From an uncultured Bacillota bacterium (lineage in GTDB: Bacteria > Bacillota > Dehalobacteriia > UBA7702), in contig CADBQN010000053.1 of assembly GCA_902796855.1 (NCBI GenBank), forward strand, positions 1 through 40,382: a stretch of DNA of 40,382 bases, in the 5' to 3' direction. How positions within the stretch are numbered: the first letter of the stretch is position 1; every line of letters begins with the position of its first letter. Below, piece after piece: positions 9,895-18,419 of the stretch. Below the pieces are notes generated by a model, which was given only the letters and a program-made list of their open reading frames with translations, searched no databases and had not been told where the DNA came from. The translations under genes and the position numbers were made by a program.

Positions 9895-10622
9895 AAGACC
9901 TGATTCCCGGGCGCAACGGCGTTGCCGAAGCGCTCCGTTCCGGCAGGGAGATCGTGAAAATCTACGTCGCCGAAGGCCGCGTCGAGGGCTCCCTCAAAGG
10001 GATCCTCGCCAGGGCGAAGGAACAGAACGTGCCGGTGCGGCGGCTGAAACGCTCCGCCCTGGACGACCTCTACCCCGGCAATCACCAGGGCGTTCTGGCG
10101 GAAATCGCCGCCTATGAGTATGCCGACATCGACGATATGCTGGCCGCCGCGGCGGAACGGGGCGAACCGCCCTTTCTGCTGATGCTTTCGGAGATCGAGA
10201 GCCCCCACAACCTCGGCGCCATCATGCGGACGGCGGAGACCGCCGGCGTCCACGGCGTGATCATCCCCAAGGACAACAGCGTCGGCCTCAACGCCACCGT
10301 GGCGAAGATCGCCTGCGGCGCCGCGGAATATCTCCCCGTGGCCCGCGTCACCAACCTCGTCCGCGCCGCGAAGGAGCTCCAGGAAAAGGGGCTTTGGGTC
10401 TACGGCGCCGATATGGACGGCACGCCCCTTTGGGAGCAGGATATGACCGGGCCGGTGCTGCTGATCGTCGGCGGTGAGGACCGGGGCATCCCCCGGCTTT
10501 TGAAGGAACAGTGCGATTTCACCGTGACCATCCCGATGCGGGGGCACATCTCCTCGCTGAACGCTTCCGTCGCCGCGGGGATCATGATGTACGAGATCGT
10601 TCACCAGAAGGGCCGAAAATAA
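9891..10622 (+). CDS. rlmB: 23S rRNA 2'-O-methyltransferase, SpoU/TrmH family (RlmB-like)
   Basis: A 243-residue SPOUT-family RNA ribose methyltransferase. The N-terminal substrate-binding domain (1-75) begins with PGRNGVAEALRS. The three SpoU motifs follow: SPHNLGAIMRTAE (about 104-116), LLIVGGEDRGIP (about 188-199) and IPMRGHISSLNASVAAGI (about 214-231), which build the trefoil-knot SAM site. RlmB methylates G2251 of 23S rRNA in E. coli; the exact target here is inferred from family and neighbourhood. The ATG overlaps the mrnC stop. No terminator is visible before the degV promoter. Confidence 0.92.
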   Translation: MKDLIPGRNGVAEALRSGREIVKIYVAEGRVEGSLKGILARAKEQNVPVRRLKRSALDDLYPGNHQGVLAEIAAYEYADIDDMLAAAAERGEPPFLLMLSEIESPHNLGAIMRTAETAGVHGVIIPKDNSVGLNATVAKIACGAAEYLPVARVTNLVRAAKELQEKGLWVYGADMDGTPLWEQDMTGPVLLIVGGEDRGIPRLLKEQCDFTVTIPMRGHISSLNASVAAGIMMYEIVHQKGRK

Positions 10623-10644
10623 ACGCCTGTTATCTCTTGAAAGG

Positions 10645-10653
10645 TGATATAAT
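10645..10653 (+). promoter_or_regulatory. Extended -10 promoter for degV
   Basis: TG-A-TATAAT is a perfect extended -10 element about 58 bases upstream of the degV start codon. No convincing -35 box lies at the usual distance, which is normal for extended -10 promoters. Confidence 0.55.
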
Positions 10654-10710
10654 AATATAAGAAAAAAGGTTCGCGGAAGTTGTTTTAAGACGTGAAAAGG
10701 AGTGATTCTT

Positions 10711-11589
10711 ATGAGCGGACTGTTTCGGGTCGCCACGGATTCCGGCTGTGACCTGCCGCTGACGCTCTGTGAGGAACGCGGCGTCCTGCCGCTCCAGCTC
10801 GTTTATGAAATGGACGGCGTTCAGCGCGTCGATACGATGGATCACGGTGACTGTCACCGGTTTTATGAGGAAATGCGGGCGGGGAAGGAGCCCCACACCA
10901 GCCAGGTCACGCCCCAGCAGTTCTATGATTTTTGGGAAGCGCGGCGGGTCGAGTCGGATCTGCCCCTCGTTCACATCGCCATGGGCAGCGGCATTTCCGG
11001 CACCTACGGCAACGGCGTCATCGCCCGGGAGCAGTTCCTCGCCGATCATCCCGGCGCCGAGATCTATCTCGTCGATTCCACCCTGGCCTCGGTGGGCTAC
11101 GGCATGCTGGCGCTGGACGCGGCGAGACTGCGGGACGAAGGAAAAACGGCGGCGGAGTGCGTCGCCCGGCTCGAGGCGCGCAAAGCCGCGGTCAACACGT
11201 ATTACACCACCGGCGATCTGACCTATCTCTACCGCAGCGGCCGGGTGAGCCGCACCGGCATGACCATCGCCCACGCCCTGAACATCTGGCCCATCCTCAA
11301 CCTCGATCTTGAGGGACACCTCATCGTTCAGGAAAAGGCCAGGGGCAAAAAGAAGACCATCGCCCGGATCCACCGCATCATCGGCGACCTCGTCACCGAA
11401 CCGTCGTCCCAGACGCTGTTCATCTGCCATTCGGACATCGCCGACGAGGCCAAGGCCTTCGGCGACGAGATCCGGGAAAAATTCGGTTTTAGAGACGTGT
11501 ATTATACCTACATCGGCTCCACCATCGGCGCCCACGCCGGTCCCGGCCTGATGGCCGCCTTTTTCTACGGCAAGCCCCGGACAATGTGA
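10711..11589 (+). CDS. DegV family protein (fatty-acid-binding)
   Basis: A 292-residue DegV/EDD-fold protein. The start is ATG at 10711 because AAAGGAG ends at 10702; the GTG at 10702 would overlap that site. Family landmarks are the N-terminal VATDSGCDLP, HTSQVTPQQFYDFW (about 57-70), GSGISGTYG (about 92-100), DSTLASVGYGML (about 120-131) and the YRSGRVSR segment. Members such as FakB bind a fatty acid for the kinase FakA, but many have unknown ligands and no fakA is nearby. It has its own promoter and a strong terminator. Confidence 0.9.
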   Translation: MSGLFRVATDSGCDLPLTLCEERGVLPLQLVYEMDGVQRVDTMDHGDCHRFYEEMRAGKEPHTSQVTPQQFYDFWEARRVESDLPLVHIAMGSGISGTYGNGVIAREQFLADHPGAEIYLVDSTLASVGYGMLALDAARLRDEGKTAAECVARLEARKAAVNTYYTTGDLTYLYRSGRVSRTGMTIAHALNIWPILNLDLEGHLIVQEKARGKKKTIARIHRIIGDLVTEPSSQTLFICHSDIADEAKAFGDEIREKFGFRDVYYTYIGSTIGAHAGPGLMAAFFYGKPRTM

Positions 11590-11610
11590 AAACGGAGTGA
11601 ACAAAAGACG

Positions 11611-11649
11611 TCATACTCATGCAAAAAAGCATGAGTATGATGTTTTTTT
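11611..11649 (+). terminator. Intrinsic terminator after degV
   Basis: A perfect 12-bp stem TCATACTCATGC / GCATGAGTATGA with loop AAAAAA is followed by TG and seven T. The core ATGC-A6-GCAT (11619-11632) resembles dyads ahead of other sigma-54 promoters in this window (see findings). Nothing that looks like a gene lies between here and 11830. Confidence 0.85.
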
Positions 11650-11830
11650 GCATTAATCGTGTTTTTATCGTGCGGAGCAGGGGTTTCCGAAGGAAACGGC
11701 TTAAGCGCCCCGGTTCCTTCGGCGCGGCAATGCGCTTTTGCATTTTTCCCGTCGGCGGCGGGACAGCGCCGTCCGCGCCGCTTTCGGCGCGGAGCAGGGG
11801 AAATGCTTTTTTTGCGCTCTTTTCTCTTTT

Positions 11831-11846
11831 TGGCACGGTTCTTGCT
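11831..11846 (+). promoter_or_regulatory. Sigma-54 (-24/-12) promoter
   Basis: TGGCACG-GTTC-TTGCT has the invariant GG (11832-11833) and GC (11844-11845) exactly ten bases apart, a textbook RpoN site. The predicted start near 11857 gives a 44-base leader before the methyltransferase gene at 11901. Confidence 0.9.
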
Positions 11847-11900
11847 TTATATAAAGGCAAAGAAACCGGTTGACGCGACCGAATTTTGAAAGGAGAAATT

Positions 11901-13319
11901 ATGAAATACGAATTTTTGAACAAAAGCGACCTCGAAGCCATCCATGAAGCGACGCTGGATATTCTGGAAACCATCGGCGTCCGCAGCGCCTCCCAGCGCT
12001 TCCTCGATAAATGCGCCGAATTGGGCCTGAACGTTAAAGACGGCACCGTCTATTTCCCCCGGGATATCGTCAATGAAGCCCTGAAAAAAGCCCCGTCCCA
12101 GTTCACCCTTTACAGCAGAGACGGCAAACACGACGCCGAACTCGGCGCCGAAGGCAAAGTCTATTCCCAGACCTGCATCGGCTCGCCCTTCATCAACGAC
12201 ATTGAAACCGGCAAGAGAAAACTCGTGACCTACGAAGAACTGGAAAATCACGTCCGCGTCTGCGACGCCCTCGACAACATCGACATCATTTCCGCCATCT
12301 TCCCGAAGGACGTTCCGGAACATGCCGCGGTGACCTACGAAACCGCCGCTCAGGTCAAGAACACCACGAAACCGCTGCATATCTGCATTGAATCCGACCA
12401 CGAAATGAAATACATCCCCGGCGTCCTCGCCGGCGCCGTCGGCGGCATGGACAAATTGGTGGAAAAACCCATCGCCTACCTCCAGGTCTCGCCCATCAGC
12501 CCCCTGGACTACGCCGTGGGCCCCGCCAACGGCCTGCTGGATACCGTTGAAGCCAACCTGCCTTTGGGCATCATCCCCTGCCCGATGATGGGCGCGACGG
12601 GCCCGATGACGATGATCGGCTCCGTGGCGATGCACAACGCCGAAATGGTTGCCGGCGTCGTCGTCGCTCAGCTGATGCGTCCCGGTCTCCCCTGCGTGAT
12701 GAGCCCCCGTGTCACCTTCATCGACATGCGCACCGCCGTGGGCCTCTGGGCCGCGCCGGAAATGGGCATGGCCGGTCACTGCTCGATGCAGATGGCCAAC
12801 TACTACGGCATCCCCAATGAACCCACCGGTTTCTCCTGCTCCTCCAAGATCTGCGACGAACAGGCCGGGTTCGAAAGAATGTACAACGCCCTGATTCCCG
12901 CCATCGGCGGCGCTTCCATCGTCGGCACCGCCTGCTCCGGCGACAACGCCCTCATCGCCGACTACGCCACCACCGTCATGGACGACGAAATCAGCTCCAT
13001 CATCAAACATACCGTTAAAGGCAAAGTCGTCAACACCGATACGCTGGCGGTGGAAGCCATCCGCGAAGTCGTCAACGGCGAACGGAACTTCCTCGGCAAC
13101 GAACACACCTTCCGTTATCTCCGCAGCGAGCTCTGGGAACCGATCCTCTGCGAACGCGCCACCTACGAAGCCTGGGACAGCAACGGCCGTGTGACCTATG
13201 GTGAAAAAGCCCTGGCCAAAGCGAAAGATCTCTATTACAACTACAAGAGCGAACCCCTCAGCGACGAATGCGCCGCCGCCGTGGACGCCGCGGTGAAAGC
13301 CGCCGTTGACAAAGCGTAA
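11901..13319 (+). CDS. MttB-superfamily corrinoid methyltransferase lacking pyrrolysine (first)
   Basis: A 472-residue homolog of trimethylamine methyltransferase MttB without an in-frame amber codon. The start is ATG 11901, preceded by AAAGGAG. Family hallmarks: HEATLDILETIGVR near the N-terminus, the barrel segment MMGATGPMTMIGSVAMHNAE (two families of MttB share ATGPMT/THNAE-like strands), and PEMGMAGHCSMQMANYYGIP. In an ungapped comparison with the Pyl motif GG-Pyl-ADSK of the two mttB genes here, this protein reads GF-S-CSSK, so Ser312 takes the Pyl position. Non-Pyl members such as MtgB demethylate glycine betaine, and others act on proline betaine, carnitine or butyrobetaine; the substrate here is unknown. 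It is a single-gene unit with its own sigma-54 promoter and terminator and has no adjacent corrinoid protein. Confidence 0.9.
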   Translation: MKYEFLNKSDLEAIHEATLDILETIGVRSASQRFLDKCAELGLNVKDGTVYFPRDIVNEALKKAPSQFTLYSRDGKHDAELGAEGKVYSQTCIGSPFINDIETGKRKLVTYEELENHVRVCDALDNIDIISAIFPKDVPEHAAVTYETAAQVKNTTKPLHICIESDHEMKYIPGVLAGAVGGMDKLVEKPIAYLQVSPISPLDYAVGPANGLLDTVEANLPLGIIPCPMMGATGPMTMIGSVAMHNAEMVAGVVVAQLMRPGLPCVMSPRVTFIDMRTAVGLWAAPEMGMAGHCSMQMANYYGIPNEPTGFSCSSKICDEQAGFERMYNALIPAIGGASIVGTACSGDNALIADYATTVMDDEISSIIKHTVKGKVVNTDTLAVEAIREVVNGERNFLGNEHTFRYLRSELWEPILCERATYEAWDSNGRVTYGEKALAKAKDLYYNYKSEPLSDECAAAVDAAVKAAVDKA

Positions 13320-13340
13320 TCCCTTCCTGTTTTAAGCGTT

Positions 13341-13382
13341 CGGCACCTCATGGCTTCCATGAGGTGCCGACGTGTCTTTTTC
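13341..13382 (+). terminator. Intrinsic terminator after the first non-Pyl mttB homolog
   Basis: A perfect 13-bp stem CGGCACCTCATGG / CCATGAGGTGCCG with loop CTT is followed by a T-rich stretch (TCTTTTT). It isolates the gene from the regulator downstream. Confidence 0.88.
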
Positions 13383-13442
13383 GTGTTTTGCCGCCGCGTG
13401 AAACGAAAGGACAAAAAACGACACAAAATGTGACGGGAAGTG

Positions 13443-13451
13443 TGGTATAAT
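13443..13451 (+). promoter_or_regulatory. Extended -10 promoter for sigma-54 activator 1
   Basis: TG-G-TATAAT forms an extended -10 element shortly before the regulator gene. No good -35 box is seen. The activator would thus be made by the housekeeping sigma factor, independent of sigma-54. Confidence 0.55.
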
Positions 13452-13543
13452 GTAATGAAAAAAGGAATTATTTCCCTTTGAGTGAAGCGCGATTCTTTCG
13501 GCGATCGCGCGGGCTTGCCTGTTCTGAGAGGGGGTGCGGGCTT

Positions 13544-15313
13544 TTGGAAACCGCGATGAATACGAGGAATTTTGCGTTCTGCCCGGCAGATCACGCGCTG
13601 ACCGCCAAGGAGATCGCCGCCGCCGGCGTTCATTATTTTCTGACCCGGGAAGACGGGACGTTCCATCTTTATGACACCACGGATCTTTACCGCATTTTGC
13701 TGGAAGAGGGAAAGACCTCCGTCTTTTTGCGGGATATCCCGGATCGGCCCTTCCGCGTGGTCCGGGCGGGGGCGCCCTTTGAGTCCCTGGGCGTTATGTC
13801 CGAGGGCACTTTTCACGTTCTCCTCGTGGATGAGGACGGCGACGTCCAGGCCGTTCACGAGGTGACGGAGGGCCTGAGCCGCGTGATCTGGGACGCCCGC
13901 TATCAGATCGACAATCTGCGGCGCTGGGTCGACAACACCCGGCGCATCCTCGACGTGATGGAAGATGATATTTTCGTTACCGATGAGTACGGCTTCATTC
14001 AGTATTTCAACCCCCGCAGCGAATTCCTGATGGGCATTAAAAACGCAGATTACGCCGGTCATCACATCAGCGAGCTCGTCAAGGAAGATATTTTGCCCAA
14101 AAGTCTGACCATGGCGGTTCTCGACAGCGGCCAGCCGGTAAAGGAGATCATGGATCTGCCGAAGGGCATCCGCATCATCAACAGCGCCCAGCCGATCTAC
14201 GACGACGACGGCAAAATCGTTCAGGTCCTGTCCACCTCCAAGCACATCGACGAGATCACCGACAAAATCGACGAGCTCTCCGCAAAGCTCCGTTCCAGCG
14301 ACGAGCAGATCAAGTATCTGCAGGAACAGGTCATCGGCAAAAAGCAATATATCTTTGAGAGCGCGCCGATGAAAGAGGTGCAGAAAAAGCTGATGCGCAT
14401 CGCCCCCACCGACGTGACCGTCCTCATCGAGGGCGAGAGCGGCGTCGGCAAGGAAGTCGTCGCCGACACGATCTTCCAGCTCAGCACCAGGAAGGATAAA
14501 CCCTTTGTCAAGATCAACTGCGGCCTCATCCCCAAAGACCTGATGGAATCGGAGCTCTTTGGCTACGAGGCCGGGGCTTTTACCGGGGCGCTGAAGGACG
14601 GCAAGATCGGCAAAATCGAAATCGCCGACAAAGGCACCGTCTTTTTGGACGAGATCGGGGAACTGCCCCTGCCCCTTCAGGTGAAGCTGCTGGAATTCCT
14701 CCAGGACCGCAAGATCACCCGGGTCGGCGGCACCAAGCGCATCGCCGTGGATATCCGCGTCATCGCCGCCACCAACCGCGACCTCTTCGCCATGGTGGAG
14801 GAGGGGACGTTCCGCCGCGACCTCTATTACCGCCTCAACGTGATGCCCATCTACATTCCGCCCCTCAGGGAGCGGGAAGGCGATATCGTGCCGCTGCTGT
14901 TCCTCTTCCTCAACATGTTCAACAAAAAATACGGATTTGACCGCCACATGGACAACAACGTGGTGGAAAAGATGCGCGGTTACAGCTGGCCTGGGAACGT
15001 CCGTGAGCTGATGCATACCGTGGAGCGCATCGTCGTGTCCAGCGATTCCGATTACATCGACAGTATTCTGCTGGACGAGCTCTTTACCGAGGGAATGACC
15101 GTTCACGGCTCCGCCATCACGGCCAACGCCAAGGTCATCTGCACCGAGCTGATGCCCCTGAAAACGGCCAAGCACGAGCTGGAAGAGTATTTGGTGAAAA
15201 TGGCCTATGACCGCTTCGGTTCCTCCTACAAGGCCGCCGAGTTCCTTCAGGTCAACCAGTCGACGGTGAGCCGCTGGCTGAAAAGGGCCGGGGAGCGGAA
15301 ACGGAAGACCTGA
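13544..15313 (+). CDS. Sigma-54-dependent transcriptional activator 1 (PAS, AAA+, HTH)
   Basis: An enhancer-binding protein of about 589 residues. Domains: an unrecognised N-terminal domain (1-120), a PAS-like domain (about 125-240, with DDIFVTDEYGFIQYFNP), a coiled linker, the AAA+ domain with Walker A GESGVGKE at 297-304, the sigma-54 loop GAFTGA at 344-349 and Walker B VFLDEIGE, and a Fis-type HTH at the C-terminus (YKAAEFLQVNQSTVSRWLKR). There is no receiver domain, so the signal is likely a ligand or redox state sensed by the N-terminal or PAS domain. Three starts are possible: TTG 13478 behind AAAAGGAA, TTG 13544 behind AGGGGGTG (chosen), or ATG 13556 with a weak site. It lies between two sigma-54 promoters, which makes it the obvious activator of the flanking methyltransferase units. 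Confidence 0.9.
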   Translation: METAMNTRNFAFCPADHALTAKEIAAAGVHYFLTREDGTFHLYDTTDLYRILLEEGKTSVFLRDIPDRPFRVVRAGAPFESLGVMSEGTFHVLLVDEDGDVQAVHEVTEGLSRVIWDARYQIDNLRRWVDNTRRILDVMEDDIFVTDEYGFIQYFNPRSEFLMGIKNADYAGHHISELVKEDILPKSLTMAVLDSGQPVKEIMDLPKGIRIINSAQPIYDDDGKIVQVLSTSKHIDEITDKIDELSAKLRSSDEQIKYLQEQVIGKKQYIFESAPMKEVQKKLMRIAPTDVTVLIEGESGVGKEVVADTIFQLSTRKDKPFVKINCGLIPKDLMESELFGYEAGAFTGALKDGKIGKIEIADKGTVFLDEIGELPLPLQVKLLEFLQDRKITRVGGTKRIAVDIRVIAATNRDLFAMVEEGTFRRDLYYRLNVMPIYIPPLREREGDIVPLLFLFLNMFNKKYGFDRHMDNNVVEKMRGYSWPGNVRELMHTVERIVVSSDSDYIDSILLDELFTEGMTVHGSAITANAKVICTELMPLKTAKHELEEYLVKMAYDRFGSSYKAAEFLQVNQSTVSRWLKRAGERKRKT

Positions 15314-15475
15314 GCGGCGCGGGGAGAAAGGCGATGGTGTTCCGCGCGGAGAAGGATCACGCCGCCGCTTTCGGCGGTTCTCCCGGGAGAAACACCGTGA
15401 AATTGAAATTTTTTTAAAAAATCAAAAAACTTTTTCGCGGGGCCGCCGCGCTCCCGTTGTTCCGATGAGAAGAAA

Positions 15476-15511
15476 ATGCAAAAAAGCATTTACATCAATG
15501 CTTTTTTGCAA
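15476..15511 (+). terminator. Bidirectional terminator-like hairpin after activator 1
   Basis: The stem TGCAAAAAAGCATT / AATGCTTTTTTGCA with loop TACATC is perfect over 14 bp. A GCATT/AATGC stem flanked by A6 and T6 makes a terminator usable on both strands. Each arm also matches the ATGC-N6-GCAT dyad discussed in the findings. A further dyad, ATGC-GAAAAA-GCAT, lies at 15584-15597. The rest of the 15314-15660 gap shows no gene. Confidence 0.6.
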
Positions 15512-15660
15512 TAGCCTCGAAAACGCGTTTTAGAGGAATTTTAAGAAAAAAAGATTTGATATTCGAAGACCTCCATTGATTTCATGCGAAAAAGCATGAA
15601 CCGAGTCTTGCCAAAGGCGCGAAAATGTGGAAAATGCCTGCTCAGAGACGTATGGCGTTT

Positions 15661-15676
15661 TGGCACGGTTTTTGCA
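15661..15676 (+). promoter_or_regulatory. Sigma-54 (-24/-12) promoter of the mttB1 operon
   Basis: TGGCACG-GTTT-TTGCA has GG at 15662-15663 and GC at 15674-15675 with ten bases between. The predicted start near 15687 gives a leader of about 33 bases before mttB1. Confidence 0.92.
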
Positions 15677-15719
15677 AATATAGATAGGTAAGACTGAAAT
15701 CAACAAGGAGGTTTTCTTT

Positions 15720-17189
15720 ATGAAGAGAAATACTCAAGCCGTTTTTAACGGTTTAAGCAGCTTCGGCATCGTTGGCTACTCCGAAGATGAACTGCAGACC
15801 ATTCATCTGGCCACCCTTGATATTCTGAAGAACGTCGGCGTCCGCGTCGACAGCAAAGAAGCCCGGGATATCTTTGGCTCCGGCGGCTGCGACGTCGATG
15901 AAACGACCCACATCGTGAAGATCCCTTCCTATATCGTGGAAGACGCCATCCGCACGGCTCCCCCTACCATCCAGCTGTGCGGCCGCACCCCGGACAAAGA
16001 CTATATCGTTGAAAAGAACCGCGTCGGTTTCGTCAACTTCGGCGAAGGCGTTATGATCCGCGACCCGGAAACGAAGGAATACCGCCCCAGCACCAAAGCT
16101 GACCTGGCAAAATGCAGCCGCATGAGCGACTATCTCTCCAACATGGACATCACCTACCGCGCCGTCGTCTCCCAGGATCATCCCGGCCCCTCCCAGGCGC
16201 TCCACAACGCCGAGGCGATCTTCCCCAACACGACGAAGCACTTCTTCATCGGCCCCGACGGAGCGGAAAACGCCGAATATCTGCTGCGCATGGCCGCCGC
16301 CGTTGTCGGCGGCAGGGAAAAACTGCGCCAGCGGCCGCTGATCTCCTTTAACGTCTGCCCCACCAGTTTGCTGAAACTGATTCCCGAATGCACCGACGTC
16401 GTAATCCTCGCCGCCAAGAACGGCGTGCCCGTCAACATCATCTCCATGGCCATGGCCGGAGCGACGTCCCCGGTGACCCTCGGCGGCACCCTTGTGACCC
16501 ACAACGCCGAAGTCCTCTCCGTCGTCGTCCTGAGCCAGCTGGTGCAGAAGGGCTCTCCCTGCATCTACGCCAGCTCCACGACGATCATGGATATGCGCTA
16601 TACCACCGCCCCCGTCGGCGCGCCGGAACTCGGCATGATCTCCGCTTCCGTCGCCCGGCTGGCCCAGTTCTACAACCTGCCCAGCTTCGTCGCGGGTGGG
16701 TAGGCGGACAGCAAGATCCCCGATGGCCAGGCCGCGCATGAAAAGACCCTCACCGCTTTATTGGCCGCCCAGGGCGGCGCCAATCTGATCTACGGCGCGG
16801 GCATGCTGGACCTCGGCATTACCTTTGACTTCGCTCAGTTCGTCATCGACAACGAAATCTATACGATGATCCGCAAGGTCATCGACGGCATCAAAATCAC
16901 CGACGAGGCCCTCGCCGTCGATCTCATCAAAGAAGTCGGCCCCGGCGGCGAATTGGTCAGCCATCCCCACACCTTCGCCAACTTCCGCGCCGAACAGAGC
17001 GCCACGTCGCTCTTTGACCGCTCCATGCGCGAAGCCTGGATCGCCGAAGGCTGCAAAGACCTGGCCGAACGGGCTTACGCCAAAGCCGACGACATCCTCC
17101 GCACCCATCAGGTGCCGGCCCTCGCCGACGGCGTGGAAAACGAAATCCACGATATCCTGCTGGAAGCCGAGGAAAAATACGGGATGTAA
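15720..17189 (+). CDS. mttB: Trimethylamine:corrinoid methyltransferase, pyrrolysine-containing (first copy)
   Basis: The gene is read as one 489-residue protein with an in-frame TAG at 16701-16703 decoded as pyrrolysine (residue 328). The sequence around it, PSFVAGG-Pyl-ADSKIPDGQAAHEKT, matches the known archaeal MttB active-site region, and homology continues without a shift on both sides: SMAMAGATSPVTLGGTLVTHNAEVL before, GANLIYGAGMLDLGITFDFAQ after. MttB transfers a methyl group from trimethylamine to a cognate corrinoid protein, leaving dimethylamine; Pyl positions the amine for attack. AAGGAGG precedes the ATG by 8 bases. The real stop is TAA. It is followed by TauE-like and BCCT genes, probably in one operon under the sigma-54 promoter. 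A naive annotation would split it at 16703. Confidence 0.95.
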
Positions 17190-17357
17190 TTACGGTCCGC
17201 AGATCCTGAAAGAGCTCCCGCCGCCATCGCTCTCATTTATCATCCTTTCGTGAGGGAATGGCTTTCCCCCGCGGTTCCGCCGGCGGCCGGGGCTTTTCCG
17301 GATTTGAGAGATACGCTGCCACGCACTTTGTAAAAAAAGAGAGGAAGGGGTTTTCCT

Positions 17358-18296
17358 ATGTTAGGTACCATTCTGCTTCGCCTCGTCGTCATCGGCGCCG
17401 GCGTCAACGCGGTTTCCTGGTGCATTGTCTTCTACCGGAAGCTGTTCAAAAACCGTTCCCTTATGCTGCAGAACCCGAACTACCAAGGGAAGGGCGCGCT
17501 GCTCACGACGATCCAGGGAATCATCATCGGCGTGACGATGTTCTTCGATACCCTGGGCATCGGCGGCAACGCGCCTCAGACAGCGCTGTTTAAAATGACC
17601 AAAGCCGTGCCGGACCGTCTGATCCCCGGCACCCTGAATACCTGCACCCTGGTAGGGAGCGCCACGGAAACGATGCTCTTTGTCTCCATGGTCAGCGTCG
17701 ACCCGCTGACGCTGGTCTGCTTCATCGGCGCCGTCACCATCGGCGCCCGCATCGGCGCGAAATACGTTTCCCACTTCCCGCTGAAACCGATCCGCATCAT
17801 CCTCGGCTTCGGCCTCATCGTCGTCGCCGGCACGATGATCCTGCGCCAGTTCGGCCTCTGGGTCCCCGGCGGTCTGGAAATCGGGATCTATGGCTGGAAG
17901 CTCATCGTCGCCACGATCCTCGCCTTCATCGTCGGCCTGCTGGCCGCCGCCGGTATCGGCGGTTACGCCTTCATGATCGCCATCTGCTACGGCCTCGGGA
18001 TGGATCCCCGCTCGGCGTTCCCGATCATGTTCGGCTCTTACACGTTCCTGATGCTCGCTTCGGGGCTGCGCTTCCTCAAGGAAGACGCCCTCGACTACCG
18101 TGCCAACGCCATCGGCGTTATCACCGGCACCGTCGGTGTATTGCTGGCCTTCTTTATTGTTAAATCGATGCCGCTTGAAATCCTCTTCTGGCTCGTCATC
18201 GCCATTGTTCTCTACACCGCCATCATGATGCTGATCGCCGGTTTCCGCAAACCGAAACCGGAAGAAGAAGCGGTGGAAGTCCAAGCGGCGGAATAA
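17358..18296 (+). CDS. TauE/SafE-family permease
   Basis: A 312-residue protein with about eight hydrophobic membrane segments. The N-terminal half contains GALLTTIQGIIIGVTMFFDTLGIGGNAPQTALF, and the second half has a related segment with IVGLLAAAGIGGYAFMIAICYGLG, the internal duplication typical of the TauE/SafE (DUF81) family. Members move small anions or organic acids such as sulfite, sulfoacetate or other C1-C3 compounds; the cargo here is unknown. The ATG follows GAGAGGAAGGGG. It sits between mttB1 and a BCCT transporter, so a role in uptake or export of a methylated substrate or product is inferred. Its gaps to both neighbours (168 and 123 bases) hold GC-rich hairpin-forming sequence without a clear U-tract. 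Confidence 0.8.
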   Translation: MLGTILLRLVVIGAGVNAVSWCIVFYRKLFKNRSLMLQNPNYQGKGALLTTIQGIIIGVTMFFDTLGIGGNAPQTALFKMTKAVPDRLIPGTLNTCTLVGSATETMLFVSMVSVDPLTLVCFIGAVTIGARIGAKYVSHFPLKPIRIILGFGLIVVAGTMILRQFGLWVPGGLEIGIYGWKLIVATILAFIVGLLAAAGIGGYAFMIAICYGLGMDPRSAFPIMFGSYTFLMLASGLRFLKEDALDYRANAIGVITGTVGVLLAFFIVKSMPLEILFWLVIAIVLYTAIMMLIAGFRKPKPEEEAVEVQAAE

Positions 18297-18419
18297 AACT
18301 CTGTTTCCTGTTTCCGGTAAAGAAATCAAACATTCAAAAAACCGCCGCCGGTTCACGCCGCCGCCGCCCTTTCCCCGCGGCGACGGCGAACCCCCGGCGG
18401 CAGAAAAGAGATGATCGTT

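Noticed and set aside
13241-15175. Long open frame on the minus strand opposite activator 1
   Set aside because: It mirrors the GC-rich codon pattern of a certain gene and has no recognisable protein features. Similar antisense frames (for example 11847-13106, 23455-24936 and 28982-30508) were left out for the same reason.
15720-17189. mttB1 as a pseudogene split by a nonsense mutation
   Set aside because: The TAG sits exactly at the known Pyl position, and the same is seen in mttB2 and at the matching site of mtbB; reading frames are intact on both sides.
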